Source: Flavobacteriaceae bacterium
Lineage (GTDB): Bacteria; Bacteroidota; Bacteroidia; Flavobacteriales; Flavobacteriaceae
Direction: 5' to 3'
DNA length: 64,000 nucleotides
Assembly: GCA_018623195.1 (NCBI GenBank)
Contig: JAAZVY010000003.1
Coordinates: 19,380-83,379, forward strand
The position numbers and the translations under genes were made by a program. Numbering within the stretch: position 1 is the stretch's first letter; each line of letters starts with the position of its first letter. Shown here piece after piece: positions 39,737 through 47,764 of the stretch. The notes beneath the pieces were generated by a model that was not told the origin of the DNA, searched no databases, and worked only from the letters and a program-made list of their open reading frames with translations.

Positions 39737-40230
39737 AAGAACTTATCCTAGATCATCAAAAGATTGCGCACACTATACGTCGAATCGCTTTTCAAATTCT
39801 CGAAACTTACTCCGATGAGTCTGAAATTATCATTGCAGGTATTCAAGGTTCAGGTAGCTTGCTGGCAGAAAAAATTGCCATTGAACTAAAAAAAATCGAT
39901 GAGTTAGAAATTAAAGTGGTGAACGTTTCATTAGACAAACATCAACCAGAAAATCAGTCACCTGAATTAGATATCGATGCTACACACCTGAAGGACAAAG
40001 CAGTTGTTCTTGTTGATGATGTACTGAATTCGGGAGCTACGTTAATGCATGGATGTCTTCCCTTTCTACATGCCGGTGTTAAAAAATTAAAGACCGCTGT
40101 TCTCGTTAATCGAAATCATAAAAAATTTCCGATCAAAGCGGACTTTAAAGGCCTTTCACTATCCACATCATCCTACGAGCACATAGAAGTGGTTTTCGAA
40201 GAAAATAACGACCGAGCTTACTTAAAGTAA
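39733..40230 (+). CDS. Phosphoribosyltransferase family protein (PyrR-like paralogue)
   Basis: VVLVDDVLNSGATLMHG PRPP motif; 4-nt overlap with hslR-like gene. Confidence 0.85.
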   Translation: MKELILDHQKIAHTIRRIAFQILETYSDESEIIIAGIQGSGSLLAEKIAIELKKIDELEIKVVNVSLDKHQPENQSPELDIDATHLKDKAVVLVDDVLNSGATLMHGCLPFLHAGVKKLKTAVLVNRNHKKFPIKADFKGLSLSTSSYEHIEVVFEENNDRAYLK

Positions 40231-40737
40231 TTCTACGATTTCTTTGACGATCGTTTCAACTGATTTTTGATCGATATCAACCACATGATCAGCCTGTAGA
40301 TAAAAGTTCGAGCGCTCAAATAGATGCTTACCTATAAACTCAAGTAAATTCTCATCCCCGATCGATTGTATCAACGGGCGAGTGTCTTTTTCTGATAATA
40401 ACCTTTCGGCAAGGGTTTTAATCGAGGCTTGTAAATAAAAAACTTTTGCGTTCAATGCCGACTTCATGAGCTGTAAATTATTTCCATAGCAAGGTGTACC
40501 CCCACCCGTCGAAAGAATCATTTGATCATTTTCAGCAAGTATATTATTCAACACTTCATTTTCTAAACGTCTGAATTTCAACTCTCCAGAGGCTTCAAAA
40601 AAATCACTGATTGTCATACCCATTTGTTTCTCAATAGCATGATCTAAATCAACAAAGGATAGGTTTAATTCATTAGCTAATGCCTTACCTATGGTCGACT
40701 TTCCAGATCCCATATAGCCGAGAAGAATAATTTTCAT
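40222..40737 (-). CDS. aroK: Shikimate kinase
   Basis: MKIILLGYMGSGKSTIGKALANELNLSFVDLDHAIEKQMGMTISDFFE; STGGGTPC. Confidence 0.96.
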   Translation of the reverse strand: MKIILLGYMGSGKSTIGKALANELNLSFVDLDHAIEKQMGMTISDFFEASGELKFRRLENEVLNNILAENDQMILSTGGGTPCYGNNLQLMKSALNAKVFYLQASIKTLAERLLSEKDTRPLIQSIGDENLLEFIGKHLFERSNFYLQADHVVDIDQKSVETIVKEIVELL

Positions 40738-40746
40738 ATTTGCCTA

Positions 40747-40776
40747 TTGAATTTTCAAATATAGCCCTTATATTTG
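40747..40776 (+). promoter_or_regulatory. Bacteroidetes-type promoter for tRNA-Lys
   Basis: TTG-N19-TATATTTG ending 13 nt before the tRNA. Confidence 0.65.
40756..40763 (-). promoter_or_regulatory. Putative -7 element for aroK (TATATTTG on minus strand)
   Basis: TAnnTTTG match 18 nt upstream of aroK ATG. Confidence 0.5.
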
Positions 40777-40788
40777 CACCCGCATTTA

Positions 40789-40861
40789 GACCTGGTAGCT
40801 CAGCTGGTAGAGCAATACACTTTTAATGTATGGGTCCTGGGTTCGAGCCCCAGCCAGGTCA
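40789..40861 (+). tRNA. tRNA-Lys (TTT)
   Basis: GACCTGG...CCAGGTC acceptor stem; ATACA-CTTTTAA-TGTAT anticodon arm; GGTTCGAGCC T arm. Confidence 0.97.
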
Positions 40862-40862
40862 C

Positions 40863-40895
40863 AAAAGTTAAGGCAACCTTGTCTTAACTTTTTTT
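40863..40895 (+). terminator. Rho-independent terminator after tRNA-Lys
   Basis: AAAAGTTAAGGCAA-CC-TTGTCTTAACTTTTTTT. Confidence 0.88.
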
Positions 40896-40931
40896 GTTTA
40901 CCAGAGACTGTAACGTTTAGTTTCAGTTTAT

Positions 40932-41014
40932 GCTCACGTGGTGGAATTGGTAGACACGCCATCTTGAGGGGGTGGTGTCCTATGGACGTGCTGGTTCGAC
41001 TCCAGTCGTGAGCA
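40932..41014 (+). tRNA. tRNA-Leu (GAG)
   Basis: GCTCACG...CGTGAGC acceptor; long variable arm; CCATC-TTGAGGG-GGTGG anticodon arm; GGTTCGACTCC T arm. Confidence 0.93.
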
Positions 41015-41025
41015 CTTAAAAATCA

Positions 41026-41057
41026 AAAAAAGCATTGCCTTACAGCAGTGCTTTTTT
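41026..41057 (+). terminator. Rho-independent terminator after tRNA-Leu
   Basis: AAAAAGCATTGC-CTTACA-GCAGTGCTTTTTT. Confidence 0.88.
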
Positions 41058-41242
41058 ATTTGAACAGAGTTCGCCCAGACCAAGTTTTCAAGAGAGTTAT
41101 TTGAAAACAAATAGACGCATACTAGCGCGTTCTTTTTTGATGAAGCCTACGGCAAGACTTAAACTTCAGAAGGTGAATCAATGCTATCAATACTTCGCTT
41201 CTAAAATTCAACAAAAAGAAAGAATTCAAGCATTTTGTTAAA

Positions 41243-41256
41243 CGATATATAAATCG
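41243..41256. promoter_or_regulatory. Imperfect palindrome CGATATATAAATCG upstream of the crt operon (candidate operator)
   Basis: Reverse complement differs at 2 of 14 positions; 15 nt upstream of the -7 element, i.e. in the -33 region. Confidence 0.4.
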
Positions 41257-41271
41257 AAGGCTCATTTTACC

Positions 41272-41279
41272 TATTTTTG
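41272..41279 (+). promoter_or_regulatory. Putative -7 element of the carotenoid operon (TATTTTTG)
   Basis: TAnnTTTG match 18 nt before MerR-family ATG. Confidence 0.55.
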
Positions 41280-41297
41280 TTTAAGATTTTAGATAGA

Positions 41298-42203
41298 ATG
41301 ATGAACAGTAGCAAAAAATCGTTTAGCATTAGAGATCTCGAGAATCTTTCAGGGATCAAGGCACATACCATCAGAATTTGGGAAAAGAGATATAATCTTT
41401 TGAGTCCTGAACGTACTGAAACAAATATTCGTACCTATTCTCTCGAGAGCCTTCAGAAGCTTTTAAACATAACCCTTCTGTACAATAGCGGATATAAAAT
41501 CTCAAAGATTTCTAAAATTAAAGAAGAAGACATTCCTCTTCTTGTCAATGAGATTATTGCTAAAAACAGTGAAAAACACCATGCAATCAATGCATTCAAG
41601 CTTGCCATGGTGAATTTTGACACGCACCAATTCTACAACACTTACAATAGCCTAGTTGCAGATCGAAGCTTCAAAGAGCTTTTTAATGAGGTATTTATTC
41701 CTCTAATGACCGAGCTAGGCATGTTATGGCAATCAAAAACGATTTCTCCTGCTCATGAGCATTTTATCAGCAGCTTAATCAAACAGAAAATCTACATTCA
41801 AACTGAGAAATACCAAAAACTACCTCCAACCAAAGATGCACCAGTATATGTCCTTTATTTACCTGAAGGCGAGGTGCATGAAATAGGATTACTTTTCTTG
41901 AATTATGAATTAGTTTCGAGAGGTCATAAAACGATTTTTCTAGGTCAGTCAAACAGCATTCACAGTTTGAAAGAGCTATTGAATTATTACGACAATCTAA
42001 ATTTTGTGTCTTATTTCACCATCAGTCCAGGACCAGACGAACTCGACCGGTATTTTGAAGCCTTTTCTAATGAACTTCGTGGGAAAAACTCAAAGCTGAT
42101 GATTCTTGGTTATCAAACTCAGAAACTTCAATCTAAGCCCAACTTTGATTTCGTAGAAATTTTTGAATCTATCGCTCACTTTACCGCACAGTTACCTAAC
42201 TAA
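41298..42203 (+). CDS. MerR-family regulator with B12-binding domain (CarH/LitR-like)
   Basis: FSIRDLENLSGIKAHTIRIWEKRYNLLSPERTETNIRTYS; W-QSKTISPAH-EH (Wx9EH); GEVHEIG (ExHxxG). Confidence 0.9.
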   Translation: MMNSSKKSFSIRDLENLSGIKAHTIRIWEKRYNLLSPERTETNIRTYSLESLQKLLNITLLYNSGYKISKISKIKEEDIPLLVNEIIAKNSEKHHAINAFKLAMVNFDTHQFYNTYNSLVADRSFKELFNEVFIPLMTELGMLWQSKTISPAHEHFISSLIKQKIYIQTEKYQKLPPTKDAPVYVLYLPEGEVHEIGLLFLNYELVSRGHKTIFLGQSNSIHSLKELLNYYDNLNFVSYFTISPGPDELDRYFEAFSNELRGKNSKLMILGYQTQKLQSKPNFDFVEIFESIAHFTAQLPN

Positions 42204-43669
42204 TGAAAAAAGTAATCGTAATTGGGTCAGGGTTTTCGTCCTTATCTGCGGCTAGCTACTTAGCTAAAGAAGGTCTTGAGGTATCAATCTTTGAAAAAAA
42301 TGACACTCCTGGCGGAAGAGCCCGTCAGCTTAAAAGGGATGGATATACTTTCGATATGGGCCCCTCTTGGTATTGGATGCCGGATATTTTCGAAAACTTC
42401 TTTCAAGATTTTGGAAAGACTACCAGTGACTTCTACGAATTAGAACGTTTAGATCCTGGTTATCAAATCTATTTCAAAGACAAACTACTTAAGGTTCACG
42501 CCGACTTGGATAAACTCTGTGAAACCTTTGAAGAAATTGAAAAAGGAAGTGGTAAAAAGCTAACCAAATTCATTGCAAAGGCGAAGGAGAACTATAAAAT
42601 TGCGATTGGTAAAGTAGTCATGCGGCCAGGAAAATCTCCACTTGAATTAGTTACTCCAGAAACCGCGGTTCGAGTGGGTCAATTTTTAAAGTCGGTAAGT
42701 GATGTCATCCAAAAAGAATTTAAAGATGAGGCCTTACGAGCTGCCTTAGAGTTTCCTGTTTTATTCTTAGGAGCTAAACCAGAAAACACACCCTCGTTCT
42801 ATATCTTTATGAACTATGCCGATTACGGTCTAGGCACCTGGCATCCTAAAGGTGGAATGTACGAGATTGTTAAGGCAATGGTAGCTATCGCTGAATCAAA
42901 CGGAGTTCAGATTCACACCTCCTCAGCGGTATCCGAAATTAAGGTGACGCAAAGTGGGAAGACTGAGGGTATCGTACTTGAAGATGGAAGTTTTCATGAA
43001 GCTGACTATGTGGTAAGTGGTGCTGACTATCATCATTCAGAAACCTTACTTCCTAAAAAGTATCGACAATATTCAGAAGAATATTGGGCAAAACGCACCT
43101 TCGCTCCTTCATCTCTTCTATTCTATGTTGGGTTTAATAAAAAGTTAGCTAACACATTTGCACATCACAACCTATTCTTTGACACAGACTTCAAAGCACA
43201 TGCGAGTGATATCTACGATGAGCCTAACTGGCCAAAAGAACCATTATTCTATGCTAATTTTCCATCAACTTCAGACGAATCAATGGCACCTAAGGGCAAA
43301 GAAGCAGGATTCTTTTTAATACCCATTGCTCCAGGAATTGAAGATACCCAAGAGCTACGCGATAAATACTTTAATAAGATTATCAAACGACTTGAAGACT
43401 TCTATGGAGAATCCCTTCAAGAACATATAGAATTTACAGAAAGTTTCTGTGTAAACGACTTTGTAAGTGAGTATAACTCCTACAAAGGAAATGCCTATGG
43501 CCTGGCAAATACCTTACGTCAAACGGCATTTTTAAGACCGAAATTAGCCTCTAAGAAAGTGTCTAACCTATTCTTTACTGGCCAATTAACGGTACCTGGT
43601 CCTGGAGTACCCCCAGCCCTAATTTCTGGAAAAATTGTTTCTGAATTGTTATTGAAAAAGACCCTATGA
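42203..43669 (+). CDS. crtI: Phytoene desaturase
   Basis: VIGSGFSSLSAASYLAKEGLEVSIFEKNDTPGGRARQLKRDGYTFDMGPSWYWMPD; LFFTGQLTVPGPGVPPALISGK. Confidence 0.95.
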   Translation: MKKVIVIGSGFSSLSAASYLAKEGLEVSIFEKNDTPGGRARQLKRDGYTFDMGPSWYWMPDIFENFFQDFGKTTSDFYELERLDPGYQIYFKDKLLKVHADLDKLCETFEEIEKGSGKKLTKFIAKAKENYKIAIGKVVMRPGKSPLELVTPETAVRVGQFLKSVSDVIQKEFKDEALRAALEFPVLFLGAKPENTPSFYIFMNYADYGLGTWHPKGGMYEIVKAMVAIAESNGVQIHTSSAVSEIKVTQSGKTEGIVLEDGSFHEADYVVSGADYHHSETLLPKKYRQYSEEYWAKRTFAPSSLLFYVGFNKKLANTFAHHNLFFDTDFKAHASDIYDEPNWPKEPLFYANFPSTSDESMAPKGKEAGFFLIPIAPGIEDTQELRDKYFNKIIKRLEDFYGESLQEHIEFTESFCVNDFVSEYNSYKGNAYGLANTLRQTAFLRPKLASKKVSNLFFTGQLTVPGPGVPPALISGKIVSELLLKKTL

Positions 43670-44505
43670 AGACTTTGTTCGACCATGTTTCTGAGCAATG
43701 TAGCCAGTTAGTTACAAAAGCTTACAGTACGAGCTTCTCAACCGCAACAGCCCTACTGGCGCCTTCTGTTCGCTCCCATATTTTCAATATTTACGGCTTT
43801 GTTCGATTCGCAGATGAAATCGTTGATAGTTTTCATGACTACGATAAAGAGCAACTATTCAAAAACTTCGAGCGTGATTTAGCAGAAGCATTAGAACATA
43901 AGATTAGTTTAAATCCCATTCTCAACTCCTTTCAATACACGTATCACACTTTTAATATTGACTATGATTTAGTGGCTGCCTTTATGAAGAGTATGCGAAT
44001 GGATCTCACTAAGAGCACCTATAGAAGTGTTGAAGAATACAAGGAATACATCTATGGATCTGCCGACGTTGTAGGGCTCATGTGTCTTACTGTTTTTGTA
44101 GATGGAGATAAAAAGAAATACACTTCTTTAAAAGAGTCAGCAATGGCCTTAGGGTCTGCATTTCAAAAAGTTAACTTTCTAAGAGATCTTAAGGCAGATT
44201 TTGAAAATTTGGGGAGAACCTATTTTCCCAATGCAAATCTAGAAGCTCTTGATGAAGCTTCTAAGCAAGCCATTATTGACGAAATTGAGGCTGATTTCAA
44301 TTTAGGTTTCGAAGGAATACAAAAATTACCTGCAACCGTACGATTGGGAGTGTATACCGCTTACCGTTACTATAAGCGACTACTTGACCGTCTTAAAAGC
44401 ACACCCCCACTTGAAATTAAAAATAGTCGTATCCGGGTTCCAAACTACGAAAAGCTCGGTCTAGTGGCTCAGTCCTATTTTGAAATAAAATTTCAACGCG
44501 TATAA
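43666..44505 (+). CDS. crtB: Phytoene/squalene synthase family (phytoene synthase)
   Basis: YGFVRFADEIVDSFHD; YKEYIYGSADVVGLMCL; QKVNFLRDLKADFENLGRTYFP. Confidence 0.95.
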   Translation: MKTLFDHVSEQCSQLVTKAYSTSFSTATALLAPSVRSHIFNIYGFVRFADEIVDSFHDYDKEQLFKNFERDLAEALEHKISLNPILNSFQYTYHTFNIDYDLVAAFMKSMRMDLTKSTYRSVEEYKEYIYGSADVVGLMCLTVFVDGDKKKYTSLKESAMALGSAFQKVNFLRDLKADFENLGRTYFPNANLEALDEASKQAIIDEIEADFNLGFEGIQKLPATVRLGVYTAYRYYKRLLDRLKSTPPLEIKNSRIRVPNYEKLGLVAQSYFEIKFQRV

Positions 44506-44509
44506 ATCT

Positions 44510-44953
44510 ATGAATACACTATTAGCAATTTTGACATTTTTAGGAACGTTCGCGATCATGGAATTCATGGCATGGTTTATTCACAAGTACATCATGCATG
44601 GTGTATTGTGGGTGCTTCATAAAGATCATCACCAGAAAGATCACGATTCTTGGTTTGAAAGAAATGACGCCTTCTTTTTATTTTTCGCGAGTCTCAGCAT
44701 GTTCTTCTTAATGTTTGCAAAAGAATACTTTTGGCTAGCTACCCCAATAGGTTTAGGAATTTTGGCCTACGGCATCGCCTATTTCGTTGTCCACGATATT
44801 TTTATTCACCAACGTTTTAAATGGCTCAGAAATATCGATAACGTTTATGCACGGGGAGTTCGTCGCGCTCATAAAATCCATCACAAACATCTAGGTAAAG
44901 AGAAAGGTGAGAATTTTGGCATGCTAATCGTTCCCAAAAAATACTTCAAATAG
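44510..44953 (+). CDS. crtZ: Beta-carotene hydroxylase
   Basis: WFIHKYIMHGVLWVLHKDHHQKDHDSWFERND; VHDIFIHQRFKW; HKIHHKHLGKEKGENFGML His boxes. Confidence 0.94.
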   Translation: MNTLLAILTFLGTFAIMEFMAWFIHKYIMHGVLWVLHKDHHQKDHDSWFERNDAFFLFFASLSMFFLMFAKEYFWLATPIGLGILAYGIAYFVVHDIFIHQRFKWLRNIDNVYARGVRRAHKIHHKHLGKEKGENFGMLIVPKKYFK

Positions 44954-46423
44954 GTGATTGGAATCATCGGTTCTGGAATCGCAGGACTTTCTGCTGCGCT
45001 TCGTCTCCGAAGTCTTGGTTATGAAGTAACTGTTTTTGAAGCGCATACAGGGCCAGGGGGTAAACTCGATGAAATTAGTCAAGACGGATACCGATTCGAT
45101 CTCGGCCCATCCCTATTTACCATGCCCCAATACATCGATGAACTCTTTGAGTTGTTTGATGAAAATCCGAGAGATCATTTCAATTACCTTAAAAAAGAAA
45201 CCCTCTGCAATTATTTCTGGACCGATGGTACTCGATTTCAAACTCCGGCTGATAAAGAAGAATTCATAACCTCTTTTAGTACTTCTTTCAAAGAGAATCC
45301 AGCGAAGGTAAGACAGTTTTTGGAAGACAATTCGCTGAAATACGAACTTACTGCTCCCTTATTTCTTGGGCGATCACTGCACCGTTTAAAAACCTATCTC
45401 AATAGGATTACGGTTAAAGCTATTGCAAAGATTTATCGACTCGATTTATTCAAATCGCTTTACAGTACCCTACAATCCTATTTCGAAAATCCCAAAAGCC
45501 TACAGTTTTTTAGTCGACACGCTACCTATAATGGTAGTTCGCCCTACCAAACTCCTGGGATCATGTCACTTATTCCACATCTTGAGATGCATTTTGGAAC
45601 TTATTATCCTGAAGGTGGAATGAGAAGTATTACCGAATCGCTTTATCAGCTAGCAATTAGACATGATGTTCAATTTCACTTTGATGAAAAAGTAACCCGA
45701 ATCGATTTACACAAGGGCAAAGTAATTGGGCTTTCAACGGCTAAAGGTTCTTATCCTTTTGATATTGTCGTAAGTAATATGGATGTGGTACCTACCTACA
45801 GAAAACTACTTACAAGTATTAAAGCTCCCGAAAAAACACTCGCTCAAGAACGATCGAGTAGCGCTTTAATCTTCTATTGGGGAATCCGGAAAACCTTCAA
45901 AGAATTAGACCTACACAATATTTTCTTTTCAGATAGTTACCAGGAAGAATTCAACTGTATTTTCGAAAAAAAGACCCTCTCTGAAGACCCAACGGTCTAT
46001 GTCAATATCAGCAGTAAACACACCCCTTCTGACGCTCCTGAAGGAGGTGAAAACTGGTTCGTTATGATCAACGCACCAGGAAACTACGGCCAAAATTGGG
46101 AAGAGCTGATTGATTTATCGCGGGAACGCATTTTAAACAAGTTGAGCCTTCTGTTGGGAGTAAATATCAAAGAACTCATTGAAACCGAATTTGTTTGGGA
46201 CCCAAGAGGTATTGAAGCCAAAACAGACTCATTCTTAGGAGCACTTTACGGTGCCGCAAGTAACGATCGTATGGCTGCGTTTTTAAGACATCCGAATAGA
46301 GCACCCCAAATTTCAAACCTTTATTTTTGTGGTGGATCGGTGCATCCTGGTGGAGGTATTCCGCTTTGTGTGCAATCAGGAAAAATAGTAAGCGAACTCA
46401 TCAATGAAGACTACCCAAAATAA
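44954..46423 (+). CDS. crtD: Second phytoene-desaturase-family protein (CrtD-like carotenoid 3,4-desaturase), GTG start
   Basis: IGIIGSGIAGLSAALRLRSLGYEVTVFEAHTGPGGKLDEISQDGYRFDLGPSLFTMP; GGSVHPGGGIPLCVQSGKIVSEL; function by cluster context. Confidence 0.82.
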   Translation: MIGIIGSGIAGLSAALRLRSLGYEVTVFEAHTGPGGKLDEISQDGYRFDLGPSLFTMPQYIDELFELFDENPRDHFNYLKKETLCNYFWTDGTRFQTPADKEEFITSFSTSFKENPAKVRQFLEDNSLKYELTAPLFLGRSLHRLKTYLNRITVKAIAKIYRLDLFKSLYSTLQSYFENPKSLQFFSRHATYNGSSPYQTPGIMSLIPHLEMHFGTYYPEGGMRSITESLYQLAIRHDVQFHFDEKVTRIDLHKGKVIGLSTAKGSYPFDIVVSNMDVVPTYRKLLTSIKAPEKTLAQERSSSALIFYWGIRKTFKELDLHNIFFSDSYQEEFNCIFEKKTLSEDPTVYVNISSKHTPSDAPEGGENWFVMINAPGNYGQNWEELIDLSRERILNKLSLLLGVNIKELIETEFVWDPRGIEAKTDSFLGALYGAASNDRMAAFLRHPNRAPQISNLYFCGGSVHPGGGIPLCVQSGKIVSELINEDYPK

Positions 46424-47069
46424 CCTCATCTCTCAAGTGATTGCCTTTATTTGGCTTCCTCACGTGGTAGGTATTATTGGTATTAGTTTGGGATTTCAAG
46501 AGTGGTTTGTGCAGAAAACCGTTCTTAACCTTATTGCCTCTTTCGGATTCTTTTCTCTTTATTTCCCCATTCAAAATAGAAGACGATGGATGCTCTTCAG
46601 TTTATTCTTCTTGGGCGGGATGACGGTAGAGTGGTTAGGTGTCCATCACGGATTATTCTTTGGTAACTACAGCTATGGAGTAAATCTTGGACCCAAAATT
46701 GATGGCATCCCCCTAATCATCGGAATTTTTTGGGCAGTACTTACCTTTATCACCGCCAGAATAGCTAAAGCACTATTACCTGACAAAACCAACTTTATTC
46801 TGGTTGCTGCGTTGGGTGCCGTGCTCATGGTTGCATTAGATCTTTTACTTGAACTTCTTGCTCCCCATTTCGATTACTGGACCTTCACACCCATAGCCCC
46901 TCCATTAGAAAACTATATCAGCTGGTGGGCGTTTGGGTTCCTATTTCAACTTCTCTTATTAGGAATTGAAAAGGATGGTTTTGCCAGTGATCAAGATTCG
47001 CTTCGAGTCTCTACACACATCTATCTTGCGCAAGCTGTATTTTTCGGAGCCCTTGCCCTATTCAGATAA
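46404..47069 (+). CDS. cruF: Carotenoid biosynthesis membrane protein (CruF-like hydratase family)
   Basis: TVEWLGVHHGLFFGNYSYGVNLGPKIDGIPLIIGIFW; LDLLLELLAPHFDYWTF; operon context. Confidence 0.82.
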   Translation: MKTTQNNLISQVIAFIWLPHVVGIIGISLGFQEWFVQKTVLNLIASFGFFSLYFPIQNRRRWMLFSLFFLGGMTVEWLGVHHGLFFGNYSYGVNLGPKIDGIPLIIGIFWAVLTFITARIAKALLPDKTNFILVAALGAVLMVALDLLLELLAPHFDYWTFTPIAPPLENYISWWAFGFLFQLLLLGIEKDGFASDQDSLRVSTHIYLAQAVFFGALALFR

Positions 47070-47756
47070 TTGAAATCCTTCATACGAGCCAAGAATCTCG
47101 TAAGGTTGAAAACGACTAAACAATTCCTCACTATACCAATCTAGCTTTTTAGTCATGGAGATGGCCGTTTGATGTTCCTTTTTTCGATAAGCAAAGGCCA
47201 TCATCTCTTCTTGTGAATTCCAGATAGAGAACGTAGCCATATTTCGAAAAGGGACTTCACCAATACCTTTAGTAAAGCGTAAACCCAAGCTTTGAAAAAC
47301 TCTTTGACTCACTGCTGGTACAGCACTCCAAAATTTGAATTGATAACGCGTTTTTATCGTCGCACGAGTGATTACTGCGATCATTTTTTGCTGTTCATCG
47401 AGTTCAGATGAAGTACGAAAAGGATTTACTCCTCCCCATTCACCCTTAGCCTCTATGCTACGCATAGATACTCGAAGTAGCTCAGCACATTTTCGAACAT
47501 AGGAAGAATACAGCATAGAGCTACTGAAGAAGTAAGAAGCTGTCTCCTTGTTTTTCCAAATTTGGACCAAAGCATAGGTAGACCAATCAGGCCAAGGTGA
47601 GAACCCCTGTTTACCCGTACCCATCAAAAAAAAACGCTCCTGACCCTTTACCTTTCGTAAGGGGCCACGAGCGAATTGCATCATTAAGAATGCCCAGATT
47701 TTGGTTGACCATCGATCAAATCGAAAAAAAGTGATCGTAGTTACCTGCTGAGACAT
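47058..47756 (-). CDS. crtA: Spheroidene monooxygenase-family protein (CrtA-like)
   Basis: FFRFDRWSTKIWAFLMM; FLMGTGKQGFSPWPDWSTYALVQIW; ITRATIKTRYQFKFWSAVPAVS; GIGEVPFRNMATFSIW. Confidence 0.82.
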   Translation of the reverse strand: MSQQVTTITFFRFDRWSTKIWAFLMMQFARGPLRKVKGQERFFLMGTGKQGFSPWPDWSTYALVQIWKNKETASYFFSSSMLYSSYVRKCAELLRVSMRSIEAKGEWGGVNPFRTSSELDEQQKMIAVITRATIKTRYQFKFWSAVPAVSQRVFQSLGLRFTKGIGEVPFRNMATFSIWNSQEEMMAFAYRKKEHQTAISMTKKLDWYSEELFSRFQPYEILGSYEGFQLSE

Positions 47757-47764
47757 AAGATGAT

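Noticed and set aside
40826-41011. 61-aa ORF across both tRNA genes
   Set aside because: Translation of tRNA sequence; not a gene.
41035-41241. 68-aa ORF between tRNA-Leu and the MerR regulator
   Set aside because: Starts inside the tRNA-Leu terminator; no recognisable motif; treated as noncoding. A shorter ATG ORF (MKPTARLKLQKVNQCYQYF...) is possible but unsupported.
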